A DNA stretch of 64,000 bases, taken from CAVZTX01 sp963778375. GTDB lineage: Bacteria > Chloroflexota > Ktedonobacteria > Ktedonobacterales > Ktedonobacteraceae. The notes beneath the pieces were generated by a model. The model was given only the letters and a program-made list of their open reading frames with translations, did no database searches and was not told the DNA's origin. Of the stretch, positions 22,614-31,267 are shown piece after piece. Both the position numbers and the translations under genes were made by a program. Positions within the stretch are counted from its first letter, which is position 1. Each line of letters opens with the position of its first letter. The stretch covers positions 124,001 through 188,000 of the forward strand of contig CAVZTX010000030.1 in assembly GCA_963778375.1 (NCBI GenBank), written 5' to 3'.

Positions 22614-22997
22614 TTATTGCAGGTAGACTACCGTCTTAGCTTCACTCCAGAGGCGTTCGAGGCGGTAGTATTCCCGTTCCTTTGGCCCGAAAATATGTAC
22701 GATGACATCGCCAAAGTCCAGCAGTATCCAGCCGGTCTCGGCATTACCTTCTCGATGAAGCAGTGCGGCTCCCTGTTTCTCTAATTGTTCATGAATAGCA
22801 TCAGCAATAGCCTGGATCTGACGAACATTGTTGCCACTACAGATGACGAAGTAATCGGCAATCGTTGTCACGTCTCGAATATCTAGTAGAATTACATCCG
22901 AGGCCTTTTTGTCGGATGCGATATCTACTGTAGCTCTCGCTAACTGGCCAGGGTCTAACAGAACTCCCTCCACTTGCGCTCCCTTATGTATTAGCAC
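22614..22997 (-). CDS. rsfS: Ribosomal silencing factor RsfS
   Basis: RsfS/DUF143 family. Core marks are KASDVILLDIRDVTTIADYFVICSGNN, the acidic/aromatic GNAETGWILLDFGDVIVHIFGPKEREYYRLERLW and an ending in AKTVVYLQ. It binds uL14 on the 50S subunit and blocks subunit joining during starvation. The longest frame starts at 22997. A GTG at 22973 with AAGGGAG 5 bases upstream is a better ribosome fit and would shorten the protein to 119 residues, the family's usual length. Confidence 0.92.
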   Translation of the reverse strand: MLIHKGAQVEGVLLDPGQLARATVDIASDKKASDVILLDIRDVTTIADYFVICSGNNVRQIQAIADAIHEQLEKQGAALLHREGNAETGWILLDFGDVIVHIFGPKEREYYRLERLWSEAKTVVYLQ

Positions 22998-23132
22998 ATT
23001 CTAGGCAAGATGCAATACTTGCATCTTTACATATATATTATACTGTACCCGCATTATAACACGATGAAGCAAGCCTTGTTAAGAGGAAAATGGGTGAAAA
23101 AACTCACCAATTTGGGCTAGTTTAGAAGCCTA

Positions 23133-24653
23133 TTATTTCCTGCCGAACCATTCTTCTCTTGTCGTGTGATGTTCAATGCTTACGTTGTTCAGGATTTCTG
23201 AGCGAAGTTCGCCGAGTGTTCCCCAGCCTTCGGCTTCAACGTCATACTTGTGAATGGTTTCTTCGTTGCGTTCGCGCACCCATACAAAGGTTTCGTCGGA
23301 CAGTTCGGGATACTTCTCGACAACGGCGCGTAGTATTTCACGTGCGACATCTTCGACGAAGCGTGGGTTGGCATGCGCTTTATTCACGATGTAGAGTTCG
23401 TCGGGTCGCTTAAGCAGTCCGTAGTTTTCAGAACTCATGGCGCTCTCTGCCAGGTCAATCAGGTCGCTAGCATCAAGATTCTGGTCAGTGCCGATCATCA
23501 GTGTTGCTCGCCCGCGCTGGTTGTGTGTTGCCAGTGGGGTGACGCCGAGCATCTTCTCGATCATATCATCCTGGAAGCCTTCTTCCTGCAAGCGCACTCG
23601 CGCAAATGAATGGACCATATCCTGTGCGCAGGGACATGCCACCATGCCTTCGACTTCGACACCGACCATGCGCCTGCTGCTCTCTTTGGTAGCGACTGCA
23701 ATTGCCATCAATCCATAGACTTCCTGCGTTGGGCGACCGGAGACCGGGGTCCATCTTTGCAGTGGATAGGTAGTACGGATATGCACTTCGGCAAGGAATG
23801 CTTTCTGCTTCTCTACAATCGTCTTCGCGATATGCTCGGCAAGCAACTCAATCTTAGGCCAGGCGGTGGTATCGATACCATCCATCACCTCGTTAAGCGC
23901 GTCACTGAAACGAGACATGTGTACTCCTGCCTGTGTCGCATCGAGATCAGCGTAGAGGTCGAATGTTGCATTGAACCATTGTTGATGGTTCTCATTCCCA
24001 ATCAGGATAGCCTTTGTGATGCCAACGACACCCGCACGTCCAAGACGCACATGCACACTTGGTTGACCACTCTGAATATCGTGGTCGAGCGAGATACGCA
24101 GGCTGGGCGCTAACTTCTTCACACCATCCTGCGAGACTACATCCAACAATTCCTGCACGGTCTGTCCACTGACTGGATCAATAGCATCCGGCGCGATCTC
24201 GGCCAACGGAACCAGCACAAAAGCCCGTTCAGCCATACGCGGATGGGGCACAATCAAATTATCTTGCGTGATCTGTAGGTCATCAAAAAAGATAATATCG
24301 ATATCAATTGGTCGCGGTCCATTGCGAAATGTTGGCTGCCGTCCAATTGCTGTCTCGATGTCTTTGGCATACTTCAGCAGTTCTTGCGCGGAAAGGGTCG
24401 TTTTGCCTTGTAAAACAATATTGAAAAATTGTGGCTGATCAAGATACCCAACCGGTTCAGTTTCATAGATGGACGAGACGATTGAAATCTCCATTACCTT
24501 GCGCAAGCGCTGCAATGCTGCCGCTAGATTGGCGCGGCGATCTCCTAAATTGGAACCTAGCGCCAGGTAGACAGTGTGTAGTTTAGCGGGCGCTTTGCCA
24601 TTACTATGGCCATTTTGCGAAACTAGTGACGAAACATTTATATTCAAGCTCAT
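23133..24653 (-). CDS. Bifunctional HPPK - GTP cyclohydrolase IB (FolK-FolE2 fusion)
   Basis: 506 residues. Residues about 25-185 are HPPK (FolK): YLALGSNLGDRRANLAAAL, SSIYETEPVGYLDQPQFFN and GPRPIDIDIIFFDD with the Mg2+-binding aspartates. Residues about 200-500 are GTP cyclohydrolase type IB (FolE2): RAGVVGITKAILIGN, GVHMSRFSDAL, VEVEGMVACPCAQDM with the metal-binding Cys, and LKRPDELYIVNKAHANPRFVEDV. The first half pyrophosphorylates 6-hydroxymethyl-dihydropterin; the second opens GTP to dihydroneopterin triphosphate. These are non-adjacent folate steps, and FolB, which acts between them, is not in the window. ATG behind AGAGGAC. Confidence 0.88.
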   Translation of the reverse strand: MSLNINVSSLVSQNGHSNGKAPAKLHTVYLALGSNLGDRRANLAAALQRLRKVMEISIVSSIYETEPVGYLDQPQFFNIVLQGKTTLSAQELLKYAKDIETAIGRQPTFRNGPRPIDIDIIFFDDLQITQDNLIVPHPRMAERAFVLVPLAEIAPDAIDPVSGQTVQELLDVVSQDGVKKLAPSLRISLDHDIQSGQPSVHVRLGRAGVVGITKAILIGNENHQQWFNATFDLYADLDATQAGVHMSRFSDALNEVMDGIDTTAWPKIELLAEHIAKTIVEKQKAFLAEVHIRTTYPLQRWTPVSGRPTQEVYGLMAIAVATKESSRRMVGVEVEGMVACPCAQDMVHSFARVRLQEEGFQDDMIEKMLGVTPLATHNQRGRATLMIGTDQNLDASDLIDLAESAMSSENYGLLKRPDELYIVNKAHANPRFVEDVAREILRAVVEKYPELSDETFVWVRERNEETIHKYDVEAEGWGTLGELRSEILNNVSIEHHTTREEWFGRK

Positions 24654-24901
24654 GCTCTATCAGTCCTCTCGGTACTCACATTCATACTCTCCCTGTAATG
24701 ACAACAGTAAGGAAGGGCATTTTGTTCCCACGGCCATACAACTGAGTGACCACGAGAGCGGCTCTTACTTGTGATATACCGCTTTCGTATGAAAAGATGC
24801 ATAGGTGGGAGGATTTGGGGCAACCGCTTCACTCTGCTTCTGCTTATCTACTATAATGTTCGGTGAAACGTTACAATGTCATGAAATAGAAGGAGAAAAC
24901 C

Positions 24902-25234
24902 TTGAACGATTTTACACTTACCAACCTGGTTACTGTACGTGAGCAGTCCGGGGACCTTTATCATGAGTTTTTGCATGTTCCATCCATGAGTGCCGGTGTG
25001 TATCAGTTGGCTGCCGGAGCCAGCGATCCTCAGGAGCCGCATACGGAGGATGAACTGTATTATGTTGTACGGGGCAAGGCTCAGATAAAAGTGGGCGATG
25101 AAGATATTCCTGTTGAGTCTGGCTCGCTGGTCTTTGTGGAAGCCAATGTCGAGCACCGCTTTCACACAATAACAGAAGATTTGACGGTGCTCGTTTTCTT
25201 TGCTCCGGCGGAATATTCGCTGCGGCAACATTAA
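24902..25234 (+). CDS. Cupin-domain protein
   Basis: 110 residues, a single small beta-barrel cupin. Motif 1 is PHTEDELYYVVRGKAQIKVG with His/Glu metal ligands. Motif 2 is GSLVFVEANVEHRFHTI. TTG start behind AGAAGGAGAAAACC. The metal and substrate are unknown. It is divergent from the folate fusion gene across 248 bases and lies 43 bases before the thioesterase gene, with the same orientation. Confidence 0.8.
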   Translation: MNDFTLTNLVTVREQSGDLYHEFLHVPSMSAGVYQLAAGASDPQEPHTEDELYYVVRGKAQIKVGDEDIPVESGSLVFVEANVEHRFHTITEDLTVLVFFAPAEYSLRQH

Positions 25235-25277
25235 TTACTGGGAACTACTTTATATCAATGAGTGAAAAGGAGTCTCT

Positions 25278-25778
25278 ATGAGCGACCCTCAGATAAGGCG
25301 TGAGCGTACTATTACCTGGCAAGATCCAATGATTGCTATTGAGGGTGGTAAAGCTATGAGTGGTCTTGAGAAACTGAGAGCCATAATTGCGGGTGAACTA
25401 CCATCCCCTCCCATCTCGGAACTAATCGGGATGCAACTCGTCGAAGCCAGTGAAGGGCGTGCCGTTTTCACCTGCGAGCCAGCCGAGTATCATTATAGCC
25501 CGCTTGGCATGGTACATGGAGGAATTGCCGCCACATTACTCAATTCAGCTATGGGCCTAGCAGTTGTTTCGATGTTGCCCGCCTCAGCCAGTTTTACTAC
25601 CCTCGAACTCAAAGTCAACTACGTGCGTCCCGTGTCTGAGAAAACCGGCATGTTGTATTGCGAGGGCAAGATCATTCATATGGGTGGCCGCATCGCTACT
25701 GCCGAGGGGCGAGTGAGTGATGCGGCGGGGAAACTTTATGCACATGGGACGACTACATGTATGGTGATCCGCGGTTAG
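25278..25778 (+). CDS. PaaI-family hotdog thioesterase
   Basis: 166 residues. Hotdog fold with EYHYSPLGMVHGGIAATLLNSAMGLAV (the HGG region of the PaaI family), SFTTLELKVNYVRPVS and GRIATAEGRVSDAAGKLYAHGTTTCMV. It probably hydrolyses small acyl-CoA or aryl-CoA thioesters; the substrate is not predictable. ATG behind AAAAGGAGTCTCT. The first ~27 residues before MSGLEKLRAI are extra compared with the minimal fold, so a start at the internal ATG (25356) is possible. Confidence 0.85.
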   Translation: MSDPQIRRERTITWQDPMIAIEGGKAMSGLEKLRAIIAGELPSPPISELIGMQLVEASEGRAVFTCEPAEYHYSPLGMVHGGIAATLLNSAMGLAVVSMLPASASFTTLELKVNYVRPVSEKTGMLYCEGKIIHMGGRIATAEGRVSDAAGKLYAHGTTTCMVIRG

Positions 25779-26009
25779 AGGCTGTGTATAAAGGATTACT
25801 TATCCTGGCTTTCTGGGTGGTGTTGTTGAGAGGTAGCCTGTATCACCTTCACTTCTCAAACACCCACACATTACTAAATACCGCCTCCGTCCCTCCCGGA
25901 CTATCTCCCCCCACCAAAAACCCTATAAGGCCCGACGTGTAGGATGCGTCCACAAAATTGTTCACAACCAGTTGCTTGTTAATATAGAAGCGGAAATGGG
26001 GGCCTGTTG

Positions 26010-26882
26010 CTACAATAAGAAATGTGTTGCTCTGGTCGTAGCCGCTTCATCAAAAGATGCTTGAAAGCTTACCTTGGCGTCCAATAACGTTCCAGGTGGA
26101 CGGTTTCTTTGGGACGGTGACTGTAGGTGTAGTCTGCCATGAGCTTTGTACATGCTTTCCTTGCTACCAAAATGGACAGGCATCTGGGAGGCATACATTT
26201 CTGCGGCTTCCTGGCGCAGGTGGAGCATTTCGGACATTTCAACCAGTGCGGGTTCAAAGGCTCCGCCTAATTCTTTCAAGCGGGCATCGAGTGCACCCTG
26301 TTGTAAAACGTAAGGGAAGTCTTCGTAGTACTTGACGTTGGCACCGCGCTGGATGAGACGGTCGGCAGCGGAAGAGACGAGCTGGTGATCGACATGGCGA
26401 CCTATGCCGAGGGGAGCATACCAGACGGCATCGGGTAGGCGTTCGTGCAGTGCTACCAGATCCTGGGCCAGTTGCCTGTCAATTACCAGGTCTGCCGGGT
26501 GAACTTCACCGCCTATCAACTGGCTTTGCGAGTTGTAATAGGCGGGTGTGCCACGAAAGATGGCGTCAAAATAGTCGAGCCAGAGGTAGTCTACGTGCAG
26601 GTAGTTCATTGCGGCAGCATCTTCTTGGCGCCGGGTGGATATAGCGTCAGCGTGGTCTTGCGGTCGGAAGCCTCCCTCTCTCAGTACCTGCTCGGCAAGT
26701 GAACTGAGTTGCATTCGCGCAGGCGGCATGCCCGCAAAGACGGTAATTACGAGCGGTCGCAAGGCTACGCTTACCTGTACGCCCAATGTGCCGCCACAGG
26801 AATAAACAACGTCATCGAAATGCGGTGAAAGAAAAATATTTCGATGGGTACGAGTGATATCATTAAAGCTTTTGAGTTGCAA
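26010..26882 (-). CDS. PIG-L (LmbE) family deacetylase
   Basis: 290 residues. Zinc-site motif NIFLSPHFDDVVYSCGGTLG at the N-terminus (the usual HPDD is HFDD here) and the late HVDHQLVSSAADRL motif that gives the third zinc ligand. The family removes N-acetyl groups from sugars such as GlcNAc-inositol or bacillithiol precursors; the substrate is unknown. The gap of 231 bases to the thioesterase gene holds nothing I can name. Confidence 0.82.
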   Translation of the reverse strand: MQLKSFNDITRTHRNIFLSPHFDDVVYSCGGTLGVQVSVALRPLVITVFAGMPPARMQLSSLAEQVLREGGFRPQDHADAISTRRQEDAAAMNYLHVDYLWLDYFDAIFRGTPAYYNSQSQLIGGEVHPADLVIDRQLAQDLVALHERLPDAVWYAPLGIGRHVDHQLVSSAADRLIQRGANVKYYEDFPYVLQQGALDARLKELGGAFEPALVEMSEMLHLRQEAAEMYASQMPVHFGSKESMYKAHGRLHLQSPSQRNRPPGTLLDAKVSFQASFDEAATTRATHFLL

Positions 26883-26984
26883 TGGTGCGCTCCTCCATTA
26901 AAATAATGATCTAATCATACTGTAGCACGCTTCGGAAAAAGTATCCAGTGAATAGGACACTATGCGGAAATTTGGAGCCAATAC

Positions 26985-27000
26985 CTGTCATCCTGAGCGA
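26985..27000. repeat. Half-copy of intergenic inverted-repeat element
   Basis: CCTGTCATCCTGAGCG matches the outer half of one arm of the element at 35229-35301, then diverges. It lies in the gap between the deacetylase and MFS genes. Confidence 0.6.
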
Positions 27001-27045
27001 CATCTCCAAACCTCTGTATTCTTTCTTGAAGAATTTTCACTTCAA

Positions 27046-27652
27046 CTAATATGAACGTTCGCGACGCACTTGTGGGATCACCGTCACGATAACCGTAATT
27101 ACGAGCAGCCAGGCCCATCCCAGCCAGATAGTTGGGAAGATGCCGATACGTTGAATCAAGATGCCCGTCAATGCCAGGCCCAGCGGACGCATCGTGCCTG
27201 GAAGAAGTCGGCAGGCGCTCAACACTCTGCCCTTCAGTTCGTCAGGAATCAGTTTCAGGCGATGGCTGAAGTAGGGTACATCCTCAATCGGATCAACGAA
27301 GCCGGCACCAAACTCAAGCGCACCAAGCACAAGTGGGAAGGGTGCAAGCGCATACACGGGCCAACTCAGTACAAAATACCAGCGCGTCAGCAGGATAGAT
27401 TGCCCGACCGTCAAGCGCTGTTCCAGGCGGGGAGCCAGCAACGAACCCAATATAGAACCGATACCACCCACTGCGAAGATCAGGCCAATCACTACTGCTG
27501 GAGCATGTTGTTGTTGCGCCAGAATGATAATAATTAACGCGTTGCTGGAAGAGATAAACGCTCCTGCTCCCATCAGCAACGACATAGTGAGGATAAAGGG
27601 TTGATGCCATACCCAGACTACGCCTTCAGCAATCTCTGCCCGCACGTTTCGA
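27046..27652 (-). CDS. MFS exporter, C-terminal half (split gene)
   Basis: About 200 genuine residues, beginning near RNVRAEIAEGVVWVWHQP, with five or six membrane helices (FILTMSLLMGAGAFISSSNALI, VVIGLIFAVGGIGSILGSLLA, WYFVLSWPVYALAPFPLVLGALEFG, GLALTGILIQ, TIWLGWAWLLVITVIVTVIP). The open frame continues upstream to 28029, but that part is arginine-rich, out-of-frame sequence. It is the second half of the transporter at 27618-28304, shifted by one base at about 27640-27660. Confidence 0.75.
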
Positions 27653-28304
27653 CGGAATGGATATTCGGTTCTCGCTGAAACGGCGTGCGAATCAATACCA
27701 TCGTCACAATGGAGATGAGATAGGAAATGGCGTCTGTGATAAACGGGAACATCGCGCCCAGCGTGTACAAGAGTCCTGAGAGAGACGGGCCAAATAGCGC
27801 GGTGGTGCCTTCGACAAACTCCTCTTGCGCAATAGCAGTTGTAAGTTGCGCTCGTGTGACCACTTGCGATACGGTCGCCGTCTTTGCCAGCATAAACACA
27901 ATCATCAGTGTGCCTTCGAGGAAAGCGGTAATGTATAACTGCCAGATGGTCAGATGGCCAAGCGTGTAGGCGATAGGGATGCTGACAAGGCTCAGAGCGC
28001 GGCCAGCGTCGCACACGAGCATAACCCATTTGCGATTCCAGCGATCTACGAGCACACCTGCGAACAGGCTAAAAAGCGTGGCTGGTAGTGCGCGTAGGGC
28101 TGCGACAAAGCCAGCCTGTGCTGGGGAATGGGTGATAGCAAGCACCAACAGTGGAAAGGCGAGTTCCGATACTGCGCCTCCGATATCTGAAAGTGCCTGT
28201 CCGCTCCATAAGAGCATATAGTCACGGTTGCGCCACAGTGATTTCGGCTTGTCGAATGAGATAATCTGCTGTTCATTTATTGAGTTGTCCTGTGAGGTTG
28301 GCAT
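27618..28304 (-). CDS. MFS exporter, N-terminal half (split gene)
   Basis: About 228 residues with six membrane helices and the MFS motif A-like loop AGVLVDRWNRKWVMLVCD between helices 2 and 3. It resembles the enterobactin/macrolide-type exporters (MFS_3 group). The frame ends in TCGQRLLKA and a stop; the correct continuation is in the -1 frame. The chosen start is ATG at 28304 (MPTSQDNS), behind AAAAGGAAAAATCC. A longer open frame to 28412 runs through a terminator-like hairpin and is not used. Upstream is a long structured leader. Confidence 0.75.
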   Translation of the reverse strand: MPTSQDNSINEQQIISFDKPKSLWRNRDYMLLWSGQALSDIGGAVSELAFPLLVLAITHSPAQAGFVAALRALPATLFSLFAGVLVDRWNRKWVMLVCDAGRALSLVSIPIAYTLGHLTIWQLYITAFLEGTLMIVFMLAKTATVSQVVTRAQLTTAIAQEEFVEGTTALFGPSLSGLLYTLGAMFPFITDAISYLISIVTMVLIRTPFQREPNIHSVETCGQRLLKA

Positions 28305-28382
28305 GGATTTTTCCTTTTGCAAAGAAGTATTTGTACACGGAAATTCAGGCGTCTCACATGCCGCGTAACACAGGTTATTTGA

Positions 28383-28432
28383 GGAAAACAAAAATAGCCG
28401 GGCTACCAGCATGGAAACGGTGAGTGCCCGGC
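28383..28432 (-). terminator. Terminator-like hairpin in MFS leader (possible attenuator)
   Basis: On the minus strand GCCGGGC pairs with GCCCGGC (28432 down to 28397) and is followed at once by TATTTTTGTTTTCC. It lies about 80 bases before the MFS start codon, a classic attenuator position. Confidence 0.5.
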
Positions 28433-28547
28433 CACAAATGAGGAGTGTTGTTTGATACGAATAGGGAGAGAGAGTTCCAGCAGATGCGCATCATGAGAAA
28501 TCTGCACTGGCGTTATAAGCCAGCGCATTTTAGCGCGTCGGGTGGCA

Positions 28548-28596
28548 CCACTTTCTGCCGCGTAAGCAAATGTGCCAGGCTTACGCGGCCAAGTGG
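28548..28596. other. Long hairpin in the MFS/MarR intergenic region
   Basis: A perfect 11-base stem GCCGCGTAAGC/GCTTACGCGGC (28557-28589). It is extended by CCACTT/AAGTGG after a small bulge. It belongs to the 552-base region between the divergent MFS and MarR genes, which holds no supported coding gene. Confidence 0.6.
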
Positions 28597-28712
28597 CTTG
28601 TTCTTCGATTCCGGTTACGGTGGATCATCCAGGATTGTTGACTTCTCATAGCTTCATGCTAGCATGCTCAATCAGAAAATGTCAATGTTCTGATCATGAG
28701 TGTCATTCCGTC

Positions 28713-28743
28713 TTGACAAGGACAATTATATCAAGATATGATT
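28713..28743 (+). promoter_or_regulatory. MarR-ABC operon promoter with overlapping MarR-type operator
   Basis: TTGACA (28713-28718), 18-base spacer, TATGAT (28737-28742). The near-perfect inverted repeat AATTATATC-AA-GATATGATT (28724-28743, 8 of 9 pairs) covers the spacer and the -10. MarR regulators usually bind this kind of ~20-base palindrome, so it is a likely autoregulatory operator. Confidence 0.6.
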
Positions 28744-28856
28744 AACCTAGCTAAATAATAGTCATGTGAAATATTAGTAATCCTAATCAGAAGTGAACCA
28801 TATCTTATAGTGGGCAGAGCGAGTGGGGTGAGTGAAATAAGCAGGGAGTGTAAACA

Positions 28857-29348
28857 ATGGCAGAAGATAGTACTTCAAACGAGTTTAGTATTGCCGACGA
28901 ACTGCTCGATGCGGTGACGAATTTGTTGCGACAGGTGCGGGTGGGCATGCCAGGAGAAGCCGAAGCGGATCAGGGCGCGCCAGAGTGGCAGGATATTTCT
29001 GAACTACGCGCGACCAGCGGGCAGATCCGGCTGCTGCGCTTTCTGGTTCAACACAAGTGCTGCACGATGCAAGAGCTGGCGGACTTGCTGGGTGTTGCGC
29101 CGCCAACAGTGACGGGCATGATTAAGCGGATGCTGGCGCAGGAGGTCGTCGAGAGGATACGCGACGAATCAGATTGGCGTGTGGTGAGGGTATTGCCGAC
29201 CGAACGGGGGCGACGAGCGGTCGAGTTGTACGATCAGTTCCGGCGCACGAACCTCCAACGTCGCTTGAACTATCTTAGCCAGGAAGAGCTTGCACAACTA
29301 CATGCGGCTCTACCGGTGCTCAGACATATTATCGAGGTTAAACCATGA
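28857..29348 (+). CDS. MarR-family transcriptional regulator
   Basis: 163 residues. Winged helix-turn-helix with SGQIRLLRFLVQHKCCTMQELADLLGVAPPTVTGMIKRML (helices H3-H4), the wing segment RDESDWRVVRVLPTERGRRAV, and a C-terminal dimerisation helix. ATG behind GGGAG. The stop overlaps the start of the ABC ATPase (ATGA), so regulator and exporter are translationally coupled. It probably represses its own operon and is released by a toxic ligand pumped by the ABC exporter (inference from arrangement). Confidence 0.88.
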   Translation: MAEDSTSNEFSIADELLDAVTNLLRQVRVGMPGEAEADQGAPEWQDISELRATSGQIRLLRFLVQHKCCTMQELADLLGVAPPTVTGMIKRMLAQEVVERIRDESDWRVVRVLPTERGRRAVELYDQFRRTNLQRRLNYLSQEELAQLHAALPVLRHIIEVKP

Positions 29349-30331
29349 CAATTACAGTTGAAAAACTTTCTCGCTCTTTTGGAGAGATAGAGGCTGTCAA
29401 GGGGATCGATCTGCAGGTTGAGCGCGGCGAGACCTTTGGCTTTCTAGGTCCCAACGGAGCAGGGAAGAGCACCACAATCAAGATGTTGTGTACTCTTCTA
29501 CGCCCAACCAGCGGTCGAGCCCTGATTAATGGCTACGATATTGAACGAGAGTCTATGCGCGTCCGTCAAAGCATCGGCATCGTTTTTCAGGACCCGACCT
29601 TGGACGAGTATCTTACTGCGGAACAGAACCTTTACTATCACTGCATGGTCTATCATACACCAATGAAAACCAGGAGTACACGCATACAGGATGTGCTGGA
29701 ACTGGTCGACCTGGAGGAGCGGCGCAATGATGTTGTGAAGACCTTTTCAGGTGGCATGAAGCGGCGGTTGGAGGTTGCGCGTGGGCTATTGCACGAGCCG
29801 CAAACGTTGTTTCTCGATGAGCCAACGGTCGGACTTGATCCCCAGACAAGGCGCAGCGTTTGGGAGCACATCCTGCAACTACGCGAGCGCACGGGCCTGA
29901 CCATCTTCATGACGACCCACTATATGGAAGAGGCCGAATATTGCGACCGGATCGCCATCATTGACCATGGACAGATTGTTGCCCTCGATACTCCTGCGGC
30001 GCTGAAACGCATGGTGGGTCAGGACCAGGTGAAGTTGACGACATCGCAGTCTGAACGGGCGATGAACATCTTACAACAGCGTCCCGGGTGTTCTGTACGC
30101 AGCGATGATCAAGCCATCTACATTGAGGGTGAGGATGGGCAGGCGCTGGCAGCCGATGCGATCCGTGAGCTAACTCTGGCGGGCATTGATGTGCGTGGCG
30201 TAAACATCACTGCCCCCACGCTGGAAGACGTATTCGTCTATCTCACTGGCCGCGTTATCCGCGATGAAACCGCCAGCGCCAAAGATCGCATGGGTTCAAG
30301 ACTGCGCAATCGTGGTCGTCTGCGCCGTTAA
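29345..30331 (+). CDS. ABC transporter ATP-binding protein, DrrA type
   Basis: 328 residues. Walker A GPNGAGKST, Q-loop VFQDPTLDEYLT, signature FSGGMKRRLEVARG, Walker B LFLDEPTVGLDPQ and switch His in TTHYMEEAE. The C-terminal ~90 residues (VKLTTSQSERAMNILQQ...GIDVRGVNITAPTLEDVFVYLTGR) match the DrrA-type extension. With the next gene it forms an ABC-2 exporter, often for antibiotics. Start overlaps the marR stop. Confidence 0.9.
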   Translation: MTITVEKLSRSFGEIEAVKGIDLQVERGETFGFLGPNGAGKSTTIKMLCTLLRPTSGRALINGYDIERESMRVRQSIGIVFQDPTLDEYLTAEQNLYYHCMVYHTPMKTRSTRIQDVLELVDLEERRNDVVKTFSGGMKRRLEVARGLLHEPQTLFLDEPTVGLDPQTRRSVWEHILQLRERTGLTIFMTTHYMEEAEYCDRIAIIDHGQIVALDTPAALKRMVGQDQVKLTTSQSERAMNILQQRPGCSVRSDDQAIYIEGEDGQALAADAIRELTLAGIDVRGVNITAPTLEDVFVYLTGRVIRDETASAKDRMGSRLRNRGRLRR

Positions 30332-30421
30332 ACAAAACCAGAAGCATTGAAAAGTTATGCGTGATGTGTCTATTGAATGACGACGTTTGAATCGCTCTAA
30401 AATAGGACGAGGAGAGTATGT

Positions 30422-31234
30422 ATGCTTAAAACAACACTGCCAGAGACGGTTCCACAGCTAGAGAATGGGTCTGCGCCTGCGTTTTTTATCGACCCAGAAG
30501 GTATCGCCATGATCTGGCGGCGCGATATGGTACGCCTCTGGCACCAGCGTTCGCGCTTGCTTGGAGCGGTCGCACGGGCACTCGTCTGGCTCTTCGCGCT
30601 GGGATTTGGCCTGCGTGGCTCGCTTGGCTCCATCGCGGGCTTCAGCTATGCACAATTCGTTTTTCCCGGTGTCATTGCGATGACCGTCATCTTCAGTGGA
30701 CTCCAATCGGCCATCTCAATCGTGTATGACCGCGAATTTGGTTTCCTGAAAGAAGTGCAGGTTGCGCCTACGCCACGTTCAACGCTGGTTATTGGCAAGT
30801 GCCTGGGTGGTGCATCCAGCTCGACCGTACAGGCGCTCATCATTCTTATCTTCGCGCCCTTCACCTCCGTGCATCTAACCCCCATGAACGTCCTGTTGAC
30901 GGTTGTCGTCACCTTCGTTACCGCGATGGCCATCTCCAGCATGGGCGTCGTAATCGCAATGTGGATTCATGATTTCGAGAACTTCGGAACCGTCCAAAAC
31001 TTCATCACCCTGCCGCTCTATATGTTCTCCGGCGCTATCTTCCCCACGCGGCAGGTGCCAGCATGGCTACATACTGTGCTCCTGCTCAACCCTCTTTCGT
31101 ATGGCGTCAACGCCATTCGGGGCGTATTGCTCGGATACGAGAGTGCGAATGTACCGTTTAACCTGATCGTGCTGCTGTGCTTCACGGTGGTCATGTTGTT
31201 GATCGCGATTGCTCTGTCATATCGAGAGGCATAG
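30422..31234 (+). CDS. ABC-2 type transporter permease, DrrB type
   Basis: 270 residues with six membrane helices after a cytosolic N-terminus (MIWRRDMVRLWHQRSRLLGA). ABC-2 family marks are FVFPGVIAMTVIFSGLQSAISIVYDREFGFLKEVQVAPTPR and LPLYMFSGAIFPTRQVPAWL, with NPLSYGVNAIRG. It is the membrane partner of the preceding ATPase. ATG behind GAGGAGAG. It converges on mutY across 33 bases. Confidence 0.88.
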   Translation: MLKTTLPETVPQLENGSAPAFFIDPEGIAMIWRRDMVRLWHQRSRLLGAVARALVWLFALGFGLRGSLGSIAGFSYAQFVFPGVIAMTVIFSGLQSAISIVYDREFGFLKEVQVAPTPRSTLVIGKCLGGASSSTVQALIILIFAPFTSVHLTPMNVLLTVVVTFVTAMAISSMGVVIAMWIHDFENFGTVQNFITLPLYMFSGAIFPTRQVPAWLHTVLLLNPLSYGVNAIRGVLLGYESANVPFNLIVLLCFTVVMLLIAIALSYREA

Positions 31235-31267
31235 TACACGTCATTCGGTGGTTGCCGCCCATGAATC

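Noticed and set aside
25757..25942. 61-codon frame after the thioesterase gene
   Set aside because: It overlaps the thioesterase stop, shows no motif and has no ribosome site.
28540..28550. GGGTGGCACC, similar to a T-box antiterminator core
   Set aside because: No stem I specifier loop, no aminoacyl-tRNA synthetase or amino-acid gene follows, and the sequence lies inside an unrelated hairpin region.
30332..30421. Possible small gene between the ABC ATPase and permease
   Set aside because: Only 90 bases with no start and ribosome-site pair other than that of the permease.
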